A stretch of DNA of 64,000 bases from the NCBI RefSeq assembly GCF_051486985.1, contig NZ_JAHVDV010000013.1, positions 1 to 64,000 of the forward strand. The letters run 5' to 3'. Under the pieces are notes generated by a model. The model saw only the letters and a program-made list of their open reading frames with translations, was not told the DNA's origin and searched no databases. The translations under genes were made by a program, and so were the position numbers. The stretch comes from CBFFRJ01 sp051486985 (GTDB lineage Bacteria; Pseudomonadota; Gammaproteobacteria; Enterobacterales; Enterobacteriaceae). Every line of letters starts with the position of its first letter. Position 1 is the first letter of the stretch. Shown piece by piece: positions 56,066 through 64,000 of this stretch.

Positions 56066-56108
56066 CCGCGCTATGCGCGCCGGCATAGTTTGCCGTGCGC
56101 GCATCGAC

Positions 56109-56114
56109 TATAAT
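56109..56114 (+). promoter_or_regulatory. Possible -10 element of the GntR gene
   Basis: A perfect TATAAT 38 bases before the ATG at 56152. No good -35 at 17 bases; a TTGCCG lies only 13 bases upstream. The regulator may have its own weak promoter. Confidence 0.4.
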
Positions 56115-56151
56115 CCGGGTTCAAATCATTGGCCCTGTTGGTGAATACGCG

Positions 56152-56877
56152 ATGTTGAGTAATGGACTGCAACAGCAGACCGCTGTCCCGCTATACAGAC
56201 AGTTGAAGGATAAAATCCTCAGCGATATCTCCTCCGGCAAACTTACGGAAGGGGCGAAAATACCCACCGAAGTTGAGCTGAGCGAGCTGTATGACATTAG
56301 CCGTGTGACGGTGCGTAACGCTATTAAAGAGCTGGTGGACGAAGGCTATCTGGTTAAGAAACAGGGAAAGGGTACCTTTGTTTGTCTGCCGAAGATTGAA
56401 CGTAAAGTGGTGCATCTGCTGAGCTTTACCGATGCCTGTGACAGTAGCCATCTGACTACCGCCAGCAAGGTGCTGCGTACCGCTATCCTCGACGATTATC
56501 ACCATATTCGCGAAGCGCTGCGCTTAGCTGACGACGACTCGCTGCTCTATATTCAACGCCTGCGTCGCGCGGGGGACCAACCTTTGATGCTGGAGAATAA
56601 CTACTACTCACTCAAGCGATTTGGTTTTTTACAGCAGGAAGATCTGAGCGGTTCGTTGTATCAGCTTTTACGCGAAAAGTACGCGATTTGCCCGACCCAT
56701 GCCGGGGAAACCACCGTGGAGATGGTGCGCGCCCACGGCGAGACGGCAACGTTGCTGGAACAGCCGCTCGGAGAGCCGCTGTTTTTAATGAAGACGCTGA
56801 TTCTGGATGCCGACTACCAGCCTATTCACTACGGCGAGCAGCTTATCGTTGCCGAGCGGTATAAATTCAATTTTTGA
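56152..56877 (+). CDS. GntR-family regulator with UTRA domain, FrlR-like
   Basis: 241 residues from the ATG at 56152; a GTG-or-ATG start 19 codons upstream is less likely. An N-terminal winged helix (PLYRQLKDKILSDISSG, IPTEVELSELYDISRVTVRN, GKGTFV) is followed by a UTRA ligand domain (about 85-241). It belongs to the HutC/FrlR branch. It lies at the end of the sugar cluster and is the probable regulator of the palindrome at 51024-51051, with a phosphorylated sugar-amino acid as likely inducer. Confidence 0.88.
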   Translation: MLSNGLQQQTAVPLYRQLKDKILSDISSGKLTEGAKIPTEVELSELYDISRVTVRNAIKELVDEGYLVKKQGKGTFVCLPKIERKVVHLLSFTDACDSSHLTTASKVLRTAILDDYHHIREALRLADDDSLLYIQRLRRAGDQPLMLENNYYSLKRFGFLQQEDLSGSLYQLLREKYAICPTHAGETTVEMVRAHGETATLLEQPLGEPLFLMKTLILDADYQPIHYGEQLIVAERYKFNF

Positions 56878-56895
56878 GATGCGGGTGATTCTCCC

Positions 56896-56925
56896 GGATG
56901 CGCTGCGCTTATCCGGGCTACGCCT
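56896..56925. repeat. REP unit
   Basis: CCCGGATGCGCTGCGCTTATCCGGGCTAC is a typical Y-type REP between the convergent GntR gene and argI; shown here as arms CCCGGAT and ATCCGGG. Confidence 0.85.
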
Positions 56926-56964
56926 GAGTGTCGCCACGGTAGGCGTAGCGCGCCGTGGAAATGA

Positions 56965-57969
56965 TTACGGAGCCAGCGTCGCCACCATCACCGCTTTAAT
57001 CGTATGCATCCGGTTTTCAGCCTGATCAAACACAATGCTTGCGGCTGATTCAAACACCTCATCCGTCACTTCCATCCCGCCGTGCAGACCAAACTCTTCC
57101 GCCATTTTCTTGCCGAGCGTGGTCTGGTCGTCATGGAATGCCGGCAGGCAGTGAAGGAATTTCACATTGGCATTGCCGGTCAGTGTCAGCATCTGGCTGT
57201 TCACCTGGTACGGGCGTAGCAGGCTGATCCGCTCTGCCCATTTTTCCTTTGCCTCGCCCATTGAGACCCACACGTCAGTGTAGATAAAGTCCGCGTCCTT
57301 CACGCCTGCGGCAATATCTTCAGTCAGTGTAATGTTGCCGCCGTTCTTCCTGGCCTGCGCCGTGCATTCTGTCACCAGGCGCTCTTCCGGCCAGCAGGCG
57401 GTCGGGGCGACAAGACGCAGATCCAGGCCAACCAGGGCGGCGGCTTCCAGCATTGAGTTACCCATGTTATTGCGCGCATCGCCGGCATACACCAGGGTCA
57501 TCTCGTTAAAGGGTTTTCCCGGCAGGTGTTCCTGCATGGTCAGTAAATCGGCCAGCAGCTGGGTCGGGTGGAACTCATTTGTCAGGCCATTCCATACCGG
57601 TACTCCGGCGAATTCCGCCAGCGTTTCAACGATTTCCTGGCCGTAACCACGATACTGAATCCCGTCGTACATTCTTCCCAGCACGCGCGCAGTATCTTTA
57701 ATTGATTCTTTATGCCCAATCTGACTGCCGCTTGGGCCGAGATAAGTGACGCGAGCGCCCTGGTCAAATGCGGCAACTTCGAAAGAGCACCGGGTGCGAG
57801 TGGAGTCTTTTTCGAAGATGAGCGCGATGTTTTTACCAGTAAGCTTTTGTACTTCCTGACCTTTTTTCTTATCAGATTTTAACCGGGCGGCAAGTTGTAG
57901 CAGGGTGTTGATTTGTTCAGGGGTAAAATCGAGTAATTTTAAAAAGTGCTTTTGGTAAAACGTCGTCAT
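56965..57969 (-). CDS. argI: Ornithine carbamoyltransferase
   Basis: 334 residues from the ATG at 57969 (MTTFYQKHFLKLLDFTPEQ), the E. coli ArgI length; the longer frame from 58038 would run through the ARG boxes. Carbamoyl-phosphate motif EKDSTRTRCSFE and the HCLPAFHD ornithine loop are intact. It makes citrulline in arginine synthesis. Confidence 0.98.
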   Translation of the reverse strand: MTTFYQKHFLKLLDFTPEQINTLLQLAARLKSDKKKGQEVQKLTGKNIALIFEKDSTRTRCSFEVAAFDQGARVTYLGPSGSQIGHKESIKDTARVLGRMYDGIQYRGYGQEIVETLAEFAGVPVWNGLTNEFHPTQLLADLLTMQEHLPGKPFNEMTLVYAGDARNNMGNSMLEAAALVGLDLRLVAPTACWPEERLVTECTAQARKNGGNITLTEDIAAGVKDADFIYTDVWVSMGEAKEKWAERISLLRPYQVNSQMLTLTGNANVKFLHCLPAFHDDQTTLGKKMAEEFGLHGGMEVTDEVFESAASIVFDQAENRMHTIKAVMVATLAP

Positions 57970-57994
57970 GGTTCCCTCACCTGGCTGGCCACTT

Positions 57995-58012
57995 ATTGAA
58001 TTAAAATTCAAT
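57995..58012. promoter_or_regulatory. ARG box 1 of argI
   Basis: TGAATTAAAATTCA is a perfect ARG-box core. It is separated from box 2 by exactly 3 bases, the canonical arrangement for the ArgR hexamer. Confidence 0.93.
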
Positions 58013-58015
58013 TTA

Positions 58016-58033
58016 TATGTATTAATATTCATT
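58016..58033. promoter_or_regulatory. ARG box 2 of argI
   Basis: TGTATTAATATTCA matches the ARG core with one deviation. Paired with box 1. Confidence 0.9.
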
Positions 58034-58129
58034 TTCAAGCGCTATGAATAAATCTTTTCTCCCAGGAGTGGAGGCATTGACGGCGGTATGTGACAATAAG
58101 TCTATCTGCCACATTATGAGGAATGAGCC

Positions 58130-58552
58130 ATGGCGAACCCGGAACAACTGGAAGAGCAGCGCGAAGAGACGCGTTTGATTATTGAAGAATTGCTGGAAGA
58201 CGGCAGCGATCCTGATGCGCTGTACACCATTGAGCATCACCTGTCGGCAGATGACTTCGAAACTCTGGAAAAAGTGGCGGTCGAAGCCTTTAAGATGGGC
58301 TATGAAGTGACCGAGCCGGAAGAGCTGGAGCTGGAAGATGGCGAAGTCGTTATCTGCTGCGACCTGCTTTCTGAGAGCGCACTGAATGCCGATCTGATTG
58401 ATGCTCAGGTTGTACAACTGATGGATCTCGCAGAAAAATTTGAAGTCGAATACGACGGTTGGGGCACCTACTACGAAGACCCGAACGGTGAAGACGGCGA
58501 CGAAGGTGATGACGATTATGAGGATGAAGACGACGACGGCGTGCGTCACTAA
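58130..58552 (+). CDS. rraB: RraB, RNase E inhibitor
   Basis: 140 residues (E. coli 138). Very acidic with a D/E-rich tail (GEDGDEGDDDYEDEDDD). It binds RNase E and changes degradosome composition, lowering mRNA decay. Divergent from argI. Confidence 0.97.
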   Translation: MANPEQLEEQREETRLIIEELLEDGSDPDALYTIEHHLSADDFETLEKVAVEAFKMGYEVTEPEELELEDGEVVICCDLLSESALNADLIDAQVVQLMDLAEKFEVEYDGWGTYYEDPNGEDGDEGDDDYEDEDDDGVRH

Positions 58553-58596
58553 ATCCCCCTGCGGCGGCTTCGGCTGCCGCACTGCAAGGAACAGGC

Positions 58597-59355
58597 ATGG
58601 ATTACCCGCAAATACTCTCTCCGGTTTTACACTTTCTGCACTGCACGACCCCGCAAGCCTGGATAGACAAAGCCCGTGACCCGGCACATCTGCCTCTGTT
58701 ACTCACCGACCATCTGATCTGCGAACTGAAAGCGGCGCAAACGGCCATGCTGTTGGTGCGTAAATACGTTGCCAGTAAAGAAGGGGCCAACATGCTGCTG
58801 GAATGGCTGAAACCCTACGAGGCGTTCGCCTTTCGTGAAGGGCCAGAGCCCGATTTCAATACGTTGCAAAAACAGGTAGCCAAAGGCGCGATGCCCAAAA
58901 CGGAGGATCCGTGGGGACAGGCATTAATCGACAGCATGGTATTGCTGATTAAAGAAGAGTTGCACCATTTCTGGCAGGTTCGTGAAGCCATGACAGCGCG
59001 CAATATTCCCTATGTGAAAATCACCGCCAGTCGTTACGCCAAAGGTATGCTGAAAGGGGTGCGCACGCATGAACCGTTGACTCTTATCGATAAGCTCATC
59101 TGTGGCGCCTATATCGAAGCGCGATCCTGCGAGCGCTTTGCGGCGCTGGCACCGCATCTGGACGATGAGCTAAAAGCATTCTATCTGTCACTATTGCGCT
59201 CGGAGGCCCGCCATTATCAGGATTACCTGACGCTGGCGCAGCAAATTTCAAAGACCGACATTACGCCACGTATTCGCTATTTTGGTGAGGTTGAAGCCGC
59301 CTTGATCAGCACCCCTGATGCCGAATTCCGCTTTCACAGCGGCGTGCCGCTCTGA
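58597..59355 (+). CDS. miaE: MiaE, tRNA 2-methylthio-N6-isopentenyladenosine hydroxylase
   Basis: 252 residues. A ferritin-like diiron oxygenase: the metal ligands lie in KEELHHFWQV, IEARSCERF and SEARHYQDY. It hydroxylates ms2i6A37 to ms2io6A37 in tRNAs reading U-starting codons, using oxygen. Present in Salmonella and Enterobacter at this site and missing from E. coli K-12. It follows rraB by 44 bases. Confidence 0.96.
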   Translation: MDYPQILSPVLHFLHCTTPQAWIDKARDPAHLPLLLTDHLICELKAAQTAMLLVRKYVASKEGANMLLEWLKPYEAFAFREGPEPDFNTLQKQVAKGAMPKTEDPWGQALIDSMVLLIKEELHHFWQVREAMTARNIPYVKITASRYAKGMLKGVRTHEPLTLIDKLICGAYIEARSCERFAALAPHLDDELKAFYLSLLRSEARHYQDYLTLAQQISKTDITPRIRYFGEVEAALISTPDAEFRFHSGVPL

Positions 59356-59517
59356 CCTGTCAGAAGCGGTTGTTCTGTTTCTCACGGCGTGACATCTTTC
59401 CAGGGCGGTTAAAGAGGCGGCATTACCGCTTTGGTGAGTGTTGTGGGCGTTATTCGGCTGACCGCGGAATATCAGTAAGCGGTTTGCCTCTCCCGTACAA
59501 CGTGAGGGAGGCATGGT

Positions 59518-60021
59518 TTAAAGTGATTTCAACATCCTTACTTCGCAATCCACATGCCCGGTACAGCCGAGCGGCTCATGAATATGCATAAAGCCAAGGT
59601 GTTCGTACAGGCCTATTGCCTCTTTCAGAAAGGCCGTAGTCTCCAGATAACAGCGCGTAAACCCCTGCGCACGCGCGTGATCAAGGGCGAGAAGGGCCAG
59701 TTTTTTTGCCATCCCCAGGCCACGCGCTGAGGGCAGGAAATACATCTTTTGCAGCTCGCAGATATCCGGCTCGCTACCGCTCAGTGGTGCTACGCCGCCG
59801 CCGCCCACAACAACGCCATCCTGCTCAACCACCCAATAGGCATGGCCCGGTTGGCTGTAGAGTTGATAAAGCTCATCAAGATTAGGATCGGCCACGGTAT
59901 AGCCTTTGTCAGCAGTCAGACCGTATTCTGCGGAAACCTGACGGATAACGGCGGCGATAACGGCATTATCACAGGCACGAATTGGGCGTAATGTTACGCA
60001 CTGTTTAGCCACTACATTCAT
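59518..60021 (-). CDS. yjgM: YjgM (OatA), GNAT-family acetyltransferase
   Basis: 167 residues from the ATG at 60021, the E. coli length; the frame extends 16 codons further upstream without support. Acetyl-CoA loop ARGLGMAKKLALLALDHAR, and the GLTADKGYTVADPNLDELYQ and LGCTGHVDCEVRML blocks shared with E. coli YjgM. Reported as an O-acetyltransferase acting on O-acyl substrates; the physiological role is unclear. Confidence 0.94.
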   Translation of the reverse strand: MNVVAKQCVTLRPIRACDNAVIAAVIRQVSAEYGLTADKGYTVADPNLDELYQLYSQPGHAYWVVEQDGVVVGGGGVAPLSGSEPDICELQKMYFLPSARGLGMAKKLALLALDHARAQGFTRCYLETTAFLKEAIGLYEHLGFMHIHEPLGCTGHVDCEVRMLKSL

Positions 60022-60198
60022 ACATACACTCAATAATACAAACTTATTAATTGGCGTATTTAATAGCACTCTCTGAAAGTGCGTGCAAGTTGTTTAATAC
60101 AGATGCCATTTATTGGTCGATACGTTATCGTAGCGCGCTCACGGAAGTGATAATCATTATTTGCTTATTCAATGCTTATATTTAAGGATGATGTTTTT

Positions 60199-61389
60199 AT
60201 GCACGGAGATATCCGTTTTAAGAATGATGTAAGGCAGTCGTTTATATTTCATGGTAAAGGTCTGGACTATTTTTTAATTTCACTAGTCAATATTTTTCTG
60301 TCGCTTATCACTATTGGTATTTACATGCCCTGGGCGATGGTGCGATCCCGCCGTTACCTCTATGAAAATCTCGAACTCAACGGCGCACGCTTTGGCTACC
60401 ACGCAAAGGGGAGTGCACTGTTTCTGAGCTGGCTACTCATGGCGATAATCCTGTTTATTGTTGTCTTTGTCGCCGGGCTGCTCCATCCTTTTGTAAGCTC
60501 ATTGACTCTGTTTGTTATCATGCTGGTGATGCCGTTTCTGATGGTAAAAAGCCTGCAATATAATGCCCTGATGACCACGCTGAATAATATCCGCTTTGCA
60601 TTTCATTGTTCGATGAAAAGCGCCTGGTGGATAATAATGGGGCTGCCCACGCTGTTGACCCTTATTTTATGCACGGTTTTATTTAGCCTCGGGTATATGA
60701 TGTTCAACGGTTATAATTTTGACGGTTTGCTGGTGAAAATCATTCTCCTTGCGCTAATTGGAATAACGGGCCTGAGCGGGATCAATGGCTATGTCTATGC
60801 CAGATGGCTCTCCCTGATTGGGCAGAGCGGGCAGTTTGGCGTGCATAAATTTGATATTCATGTCAGCACGAAATTCTGTATTAAAGCCTGCCTGTTCTCG
60901 CTGTGTATTTTAATCCCTTTTTTAGGGCTGATTTTCTACTGCTTCTCACTGTCGTTTAGCAATATGGACATGCTGCGGAGGATGGGCGGTTCAGACAACG
61001 AGGTGATTTCGCATTTCCCTGGGCTGATTTTGTTGTGCTACCTGCTCTACTTCGCGGCGATTTTGCTCTCCTCTGCTTATATCTGGCAGGCCTATCGCAA
61101 CCACTTTATGAATGGACTAACCCTGGCAGACGGGCGCATTCGTTTTGCCTCAACCCTGACATTTTACGGTGTTGTTGTCCAGTTGTTGCAGTTGGTTTTC
61201 GTCTCGATGATAACCTGTGGCTTAGCCTATCCGTGGATGAAGATGCGCTTTATCCGCTATCAGGCCCGCCACTCCTGGGTAGAAGGTTGCCTCTCCAGCG
61301 TGGCATTGACTGACCACAATGAACAGGTGGATAAAGGTGTGGTTGCAACGGTGTCTCGCGGCGTGATGCCGGTGATTCCCTTTCTTTAA
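60199..61389 (+). CDS. yjgN: YjgN-like DUF898 membrane protein, copy 1
   Basis: 396 residues from the ATG at 60199 (AAGGA site 10 bases upstream); an ATG at 60172 is possible. DUF898 layout: a soluble FIFHGKGLDYF start, NIFLSLITIGIYMPWAMVRS, then about seven more membrane segments, with RNHFMNGLTLADGRIRF and a terminal VSRGVMPVIPFL as in E. coli YjgN. Function unknown. AT-richer than its neighbours at the 5' end. Confidence 0.92.
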   Translation: MHGDIRFKNDVRQSFIFHGKGLDYFLISLVNIFLSLITIGIYMPWAMVRSRRYLYENLELNGARFGYHAKGSALFLSWLLMAIILFIVVFVAGLLHPFVSSLTLFVIMLVMPFLMVKSLQYNALMTTLNNIRFAFHCSMKSAWWIIMGLPTLLTLILCTVLFSLGYMMFNGYNFDGLLVKIILLALIGITGLSGINGYVYARWLSLIGQSGQFGVHKFDIHVSTKFCIKACLFSLCILIPFLGLIFYCFSLSFSNMDMLRRMGGSDNEVISHFPGLILLCYLLYFAAILLSSAYIWQAYRNHFMNGLTLADGRIRFASTLTFYGVVVQLLQLVFVSMITCGLAYPWMKMRFIRYQARHSWVEGCLSSVALTDHNEQVDKGVVATVSRGVMPVIPFL

Positions 61390-61600
61390 CCTTGCCGGCC
61401 GAAGCGTACTTCGGCCTTTATTTCACTCTCAGTTTTTCCGCCTGTTTTCCCGCTATAGCATCATCAGCATACCCTGACAATCCCAGTAATATTAGTCGCT
61501 ACATTTTTAGTACAAAATTAACTAAACTTAATAACGGCAATAAAAACCGCAATGGTAGTGTGGCTTATTTGGTGTTGTTCTATTTACGATAAGGATTGTT

Positions 61601-62803
61601 ATGTCTTTCGAAACTCAAGGTGCTACGGCAGCACCCTCACGGAATTTTACGTTCCAGGGGAGCGGTGCCGGCTATTTCTGGATCTGGCTGGTTAATATTT
61701 TACTGACTATTGTCACGATGGGACTTTTTTTACCCTGGGCATTAGTACGTGCACGCCGTTATTTTTATGCTAATACGGAACTGGAAGGGGCGCGTTTTTC
61801 TTACCATGCCACCGGCAGTTCGGTATTCATCGGCTGGCTCTGCCTGGTGGTGCTTTACGTTATCTTTTTTGTAAACATGGTCCACAATAACGTCCTGTTA
61901 TCCTTTTGTATGATTGGGCTCTTTTTGATCTTCTTTCCCTGGCTGGTGACACAGGGTCTGCGCTATCAGATGCTGATGACGGAAATTAACAATGTCCGTT
62001 TCAGCTTCTATGCCAGCCCGCTGCGCGCCTGGTGGGTGATGCTGGGTTGTCCGTTGCTCATCATGGTGGTCTCCGTTCTTATTTTCTCCGGAATAATGAC
62101 CAGCACCATGAGCACGGGTTCTTATACGGCGATGTTTGTGGGTATTGGCATTGGTTCGCTCTGTCTGCTGCTCGGTATGGCCGTAATGCAGGGGATCTAC
62201 ACGGCGCAGTGGTACGGTATGCTGGTAAATAACCTGCAGTATGGCACGCAGAAATTTGCCGGCAGCTTCTCCATCAAGAAATGTACTATGATTGCGCTGT
62301 TCTCAATGTTGCTGCTGTTCCCGTTCCTTGCGCTGGCGATGTTTATTGTCGTTCCGGCCCTGATGACCCTGATGCAGTACTCATCGGTGGTAGGGGGCGA
62401 TCCTGAGCAACTGGCAGTGCTGGCCGGGCCGCTCTACAGCAGAATGGTGCTGGCTTACTTTGTCTATATTTTCGGGGCGTTGTTCTGCTTTATTTTCGCC
62501 TTCGTGAAAATGCGTAACTACATCTATTCGCAGGTTTCGCTGGCGCAAAACATCCACTTCTCCTCAACCGTCACTATTGGTCGTGTGATGTGGCTGTCGG
62601 TAACCAACGTTCTGGTGTGCATGGTAACGCTGTTCCTGGCGTGGCCGTGGGCGAAAGTGCGTTTTACCCGCTATGTGCTGGAAAACACCCATGTGCACGG
62701 CGAGTTGCAGAATCTGACGCTGGAAAATCATGGTCAGCAACCGGCGAAAGACCCGGCGAACCTGCTGGCGCGTGGGCTTTCCTTCTTCCCTGCGGTGTTC
62801 TGA
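61601..62803 (+). CDS. YjgN-like DUF898 membrane protein, copy 2
   Basis: 400 residues, starting MSFETQGATAAPSRNFTFQG. Same layout as the gene just upstream: NILLTIVTMGLFLPWALVRA matches its NIFLSLITIGIYMPWAMVRS, and the end LARGLSFFPAVF corresponds. The two are tandem paralogues separated by 211 bases; each has its own ribosome site and probably its own promoter. E. coli has one yjgN here. Which copy is the orthologue is not settled by sequence alone. Confidence 0.92.
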   Translation: MSFETQGATAAPSRNFTFQGSGAGYFWIWLVNILLTIVTMGLFLPWALVRARRYFYANTELEGARFSYHATGSSVFIGWLCLVVLYVIFFVNMVHNNVLLSFCMIGLFLIFFPWLVTQGLRYQMLMTEINNVRFSFYASPLRAWWVMLGCPLLIMVVSVLIFSGIMTSTMSTGSYTAMFVGIGIGSLCLLLGMAVMQGIYTAQWYGMLVNNLQYGTQKFAGSFSIKKCTMIALFSMLLLFPFLALAMFIVVPALMTLMQYSSVVGGDPEQLAVLAGPLYSRMVLAYFVYIFGALFCFIFAFVKMRNYIYSQVSLAQNIHFSSTVTIGRVMWLSVTNVLVCMVTLFLAWPWAKVRFTRYVLENTHVHGELQNLTLENHGQQPAKDPANLLARGLSFFPAVF

Positions 62804-62817
62804 TTACGCTCAGTAAA

Positions 62818-62852
62818 TAAAAAAGCCAGGCGTAAAAGCCTGGCTTTTTATT
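62818..62852. terminator. Bidirectional terminator between yjgN copy 2 and valS
   Basis: AAAAAGCCAGGC pairs with GCCTGGCTTTTT around gtaaaa. It serves both convergent genes. Confidence 0.93.
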
Positions 62853-62863
62853 TTGCAACCCGA

Positions 62864-64000
62864 TTACAGTGCGGCGATAACGGCCTGCTGCTCAATCAGC
62901 TTGGCTTTGGCTTCGGCATAGCCATCCAGCTTCTCACGCTCTTTGGCAATCACCGCTTCCGGTGCGCGGGCCACAAAGCCTTCATTGGACAGTTTGCTTT
63001 CGATGCGGCCAATCTCACCTTCGATCTTCGCCACTTCTTTCGCCAGACGTGCAAGCTCATCGTCTTTATTGATAAGACCCGCCATCGGGATCAGCAGCTC
63101 TGCGCCGTCAACAATCTTGGTCACGGAAACCGGACCTTTCTCGTTAGCTGGCAGTACGGTGATGCTCTCCAGGCGTGCCAGGTTCAGCAGGAAGCTGCGG
63201 TTGTCATTCACACGACGCTCCGCATCTTTGCTGCAACCGCGCAGCAGCAGCTCAAGCGGTTTACCCGGAGAGATGTTCATCTCGGCGCGGATGTTACGCA
63301 CGGCGATAATCGCCTGCTTCAGCCATTCGGTGTCAGCGGCAGCGGCTTCATCAACCTGAGACGCATCGTACTGCGGCATAGGTTGCAGCATGATGGTGTC
63401 AGCGGTAATGCCTTTCAACACTTTTACACGCTGCCAGATGGTTTCGGTGATAAACGGAATGATCGGGTGCGCCAGACGCAGCAGCGCTTCCAGCACGTTG
63501 ACCAGCGTGTTGCGGGTACCACGCAGTTCCGCTTCAGAGCCGCCGTTCATCACCGGCTTGGTCAGCTCCAGATACCAGTCGCAGAACTGGTTCCAGGTGA
63601 ATTCATACAGAATGCCCGCCGCAATATCGAAACGGAAGTTATCCAGCGCTTCACGGTAGGCTTTCACGGTCTGGTTAAATTCCGCAAGGATCCAGCGATC
63701 GGCAAGAGAAAGCACCATATCGCCGCCGTTAAAGCCGCAGTCCTGCTCTTCGGTGTTCATCAGTACGAAGCGGCTGGCGTTCCAGAGTTTGTTACAGAAG
63801 TTACGGTAACCTTCCAGGCGCTTCATGTCCCAGTTGATGTCACGACCGGTGGAGGCGAGCGCGGCCAGGGTGAAACGCAGGGCATCGGTGCCGTGTGGCT
63901 CAATGCCGTTCGGGAACTGTTTCTCGGTGCGTTTGGCTATTTTCTCAGCCAGTTGCGGCTGCATCATATTGCCGGTGCGTTTTTCCAGCAGATCTGCCAG
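62864..64000 (-). CDS. valS: Valyl-tRNA synthetase (partial, C-terminal 378 residues)
   Basis: The frame is open to the window edge, where it reads LADLLEKRTGNMMQPQLA, placing the KMSKS loop just outside. Visible are the end of the catalytic core, the anticodon-binding helical domain (TDALRFTLAALASTGRDINW, NKLWNASRFV) and the C-terminal coiled coil (LAKEVAKIEGEIGRIESKL to AVIAAL). It charges tRNA-Val. Its N-terminal two thirds are outside the window. Confidence 0.98.
   Translation of the reverse strand: MADLLEKRTGNMMQPQLAEKIAKRTEKQFPNGIEPHGTDALRFTLAALASTGRDINWDMKRLEGYRNFCNKLWNASRFVLMNTEEQDCGFNGGDMVLSLADRWILAEFNQTVKAYREALDNFRFDIAAGILYEFTWNQFCDWYLELTKPVMNGGSEAELRGTRNTLVNVLEALLRLAHPIIPFITETIWQRVKVLKGITADTIMLQPMPQYDASQVDEAAAADTEWLKQAIIAVRNIRAEMNISPGKPLELLLRGCSKDAERRVNDNRSFLLNLARLESITVLPANEKGPVSVTKIVDGAELLIPMAGLINKDDELARLAKEVAKIEGEIGRIESKLSNEGFVARAPEAVIAKEREKLDGYAEAKAKLIEQQAVIAAL

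Overview
The window is a piece of an enterobacterial chromosome, most like Enterobacter, Lelliottia or Leclercia. It follows the Escherichia coli order of the 95-97 minute region: ytfL, msrA, tamA-tamB-ytfP, ppa, ytfQ-ytfR-ytfT-yjfF, fbp, mpl, yjgA (darP), pmbA (tldE), cybC, nrdG/nrdD, treC-treB-treR, mgtA, ridA, pyrI-pyrB, tabA, argI, rraB, yjgM, yjgN, valS. Lengths match the E. coli proteins closely and the regulatory sites are in canonical places: the mgtL leader with a PhoP box, the pyrL attenuator, paired ARG boxes before argI, paired NrdR boxes plus an FNR site before nrdD, and the TreR palindrome.

Accessory material is inserted between these core genes. Bases 1-3260 hold the N-terminal three quarters of an RhsA-like polymorphic toxin core, with four ambiguous bases and its toxin tip beyond the window edge. 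Between ytfP and ppa lie a complete TEM-type class A beta-lactamase with no mobile-element traces, a chemoreceptor with a FliA-type promoter, and a YncE-like beta-propeller protein with a Fur box. A 48-bp tandem repeat separates ytfQ from ytfR. A second FliA-promoter chemoreceptor and a DUF2569 membrane protein follow yjfF. Between mpl and yjgA are a DUF4432 epimerase-like exported protein and the remains of a type II toxin-antitoxin pair. An ERIC element lies between pmbA and cybC. Between cybC and nrdG are an unknown charged protein, a nitroreductase and an orphan fimbrial chaperone-adhesin pair with no usher. A small WYL-like gene sits inside the nrdD-nrdG operon. Three unknown membrane proteins lie between mgtA and ridA, one of them carrying a transposase-type helix-turn-helix.

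The best candidate for an undescribed system is bases 51024-56877, between tabA and argI. It is a five-gene cluster: a FraB/FrlB-type sugar isomerase (SIS) deglycase, a FrlD-type PfkB kinase, an amidohydrolase with a visibly altered metal site, a YfcC-family carrier and a GntR/UTRA regulator. A strong AT-rich palindrome lies before the first gene. The gene set suggests uptake and breakdown of an Amadori (fructosyl-amino acid) compound or a conjugate of one, with an extra hydrolase step and a carrier unlike those of the known frl and fra operons.

No tRNA, rRNA, CRISPR array, integrase or complete insertion sequence was seen. Both end genes (rhs and valS) are cut by the window.
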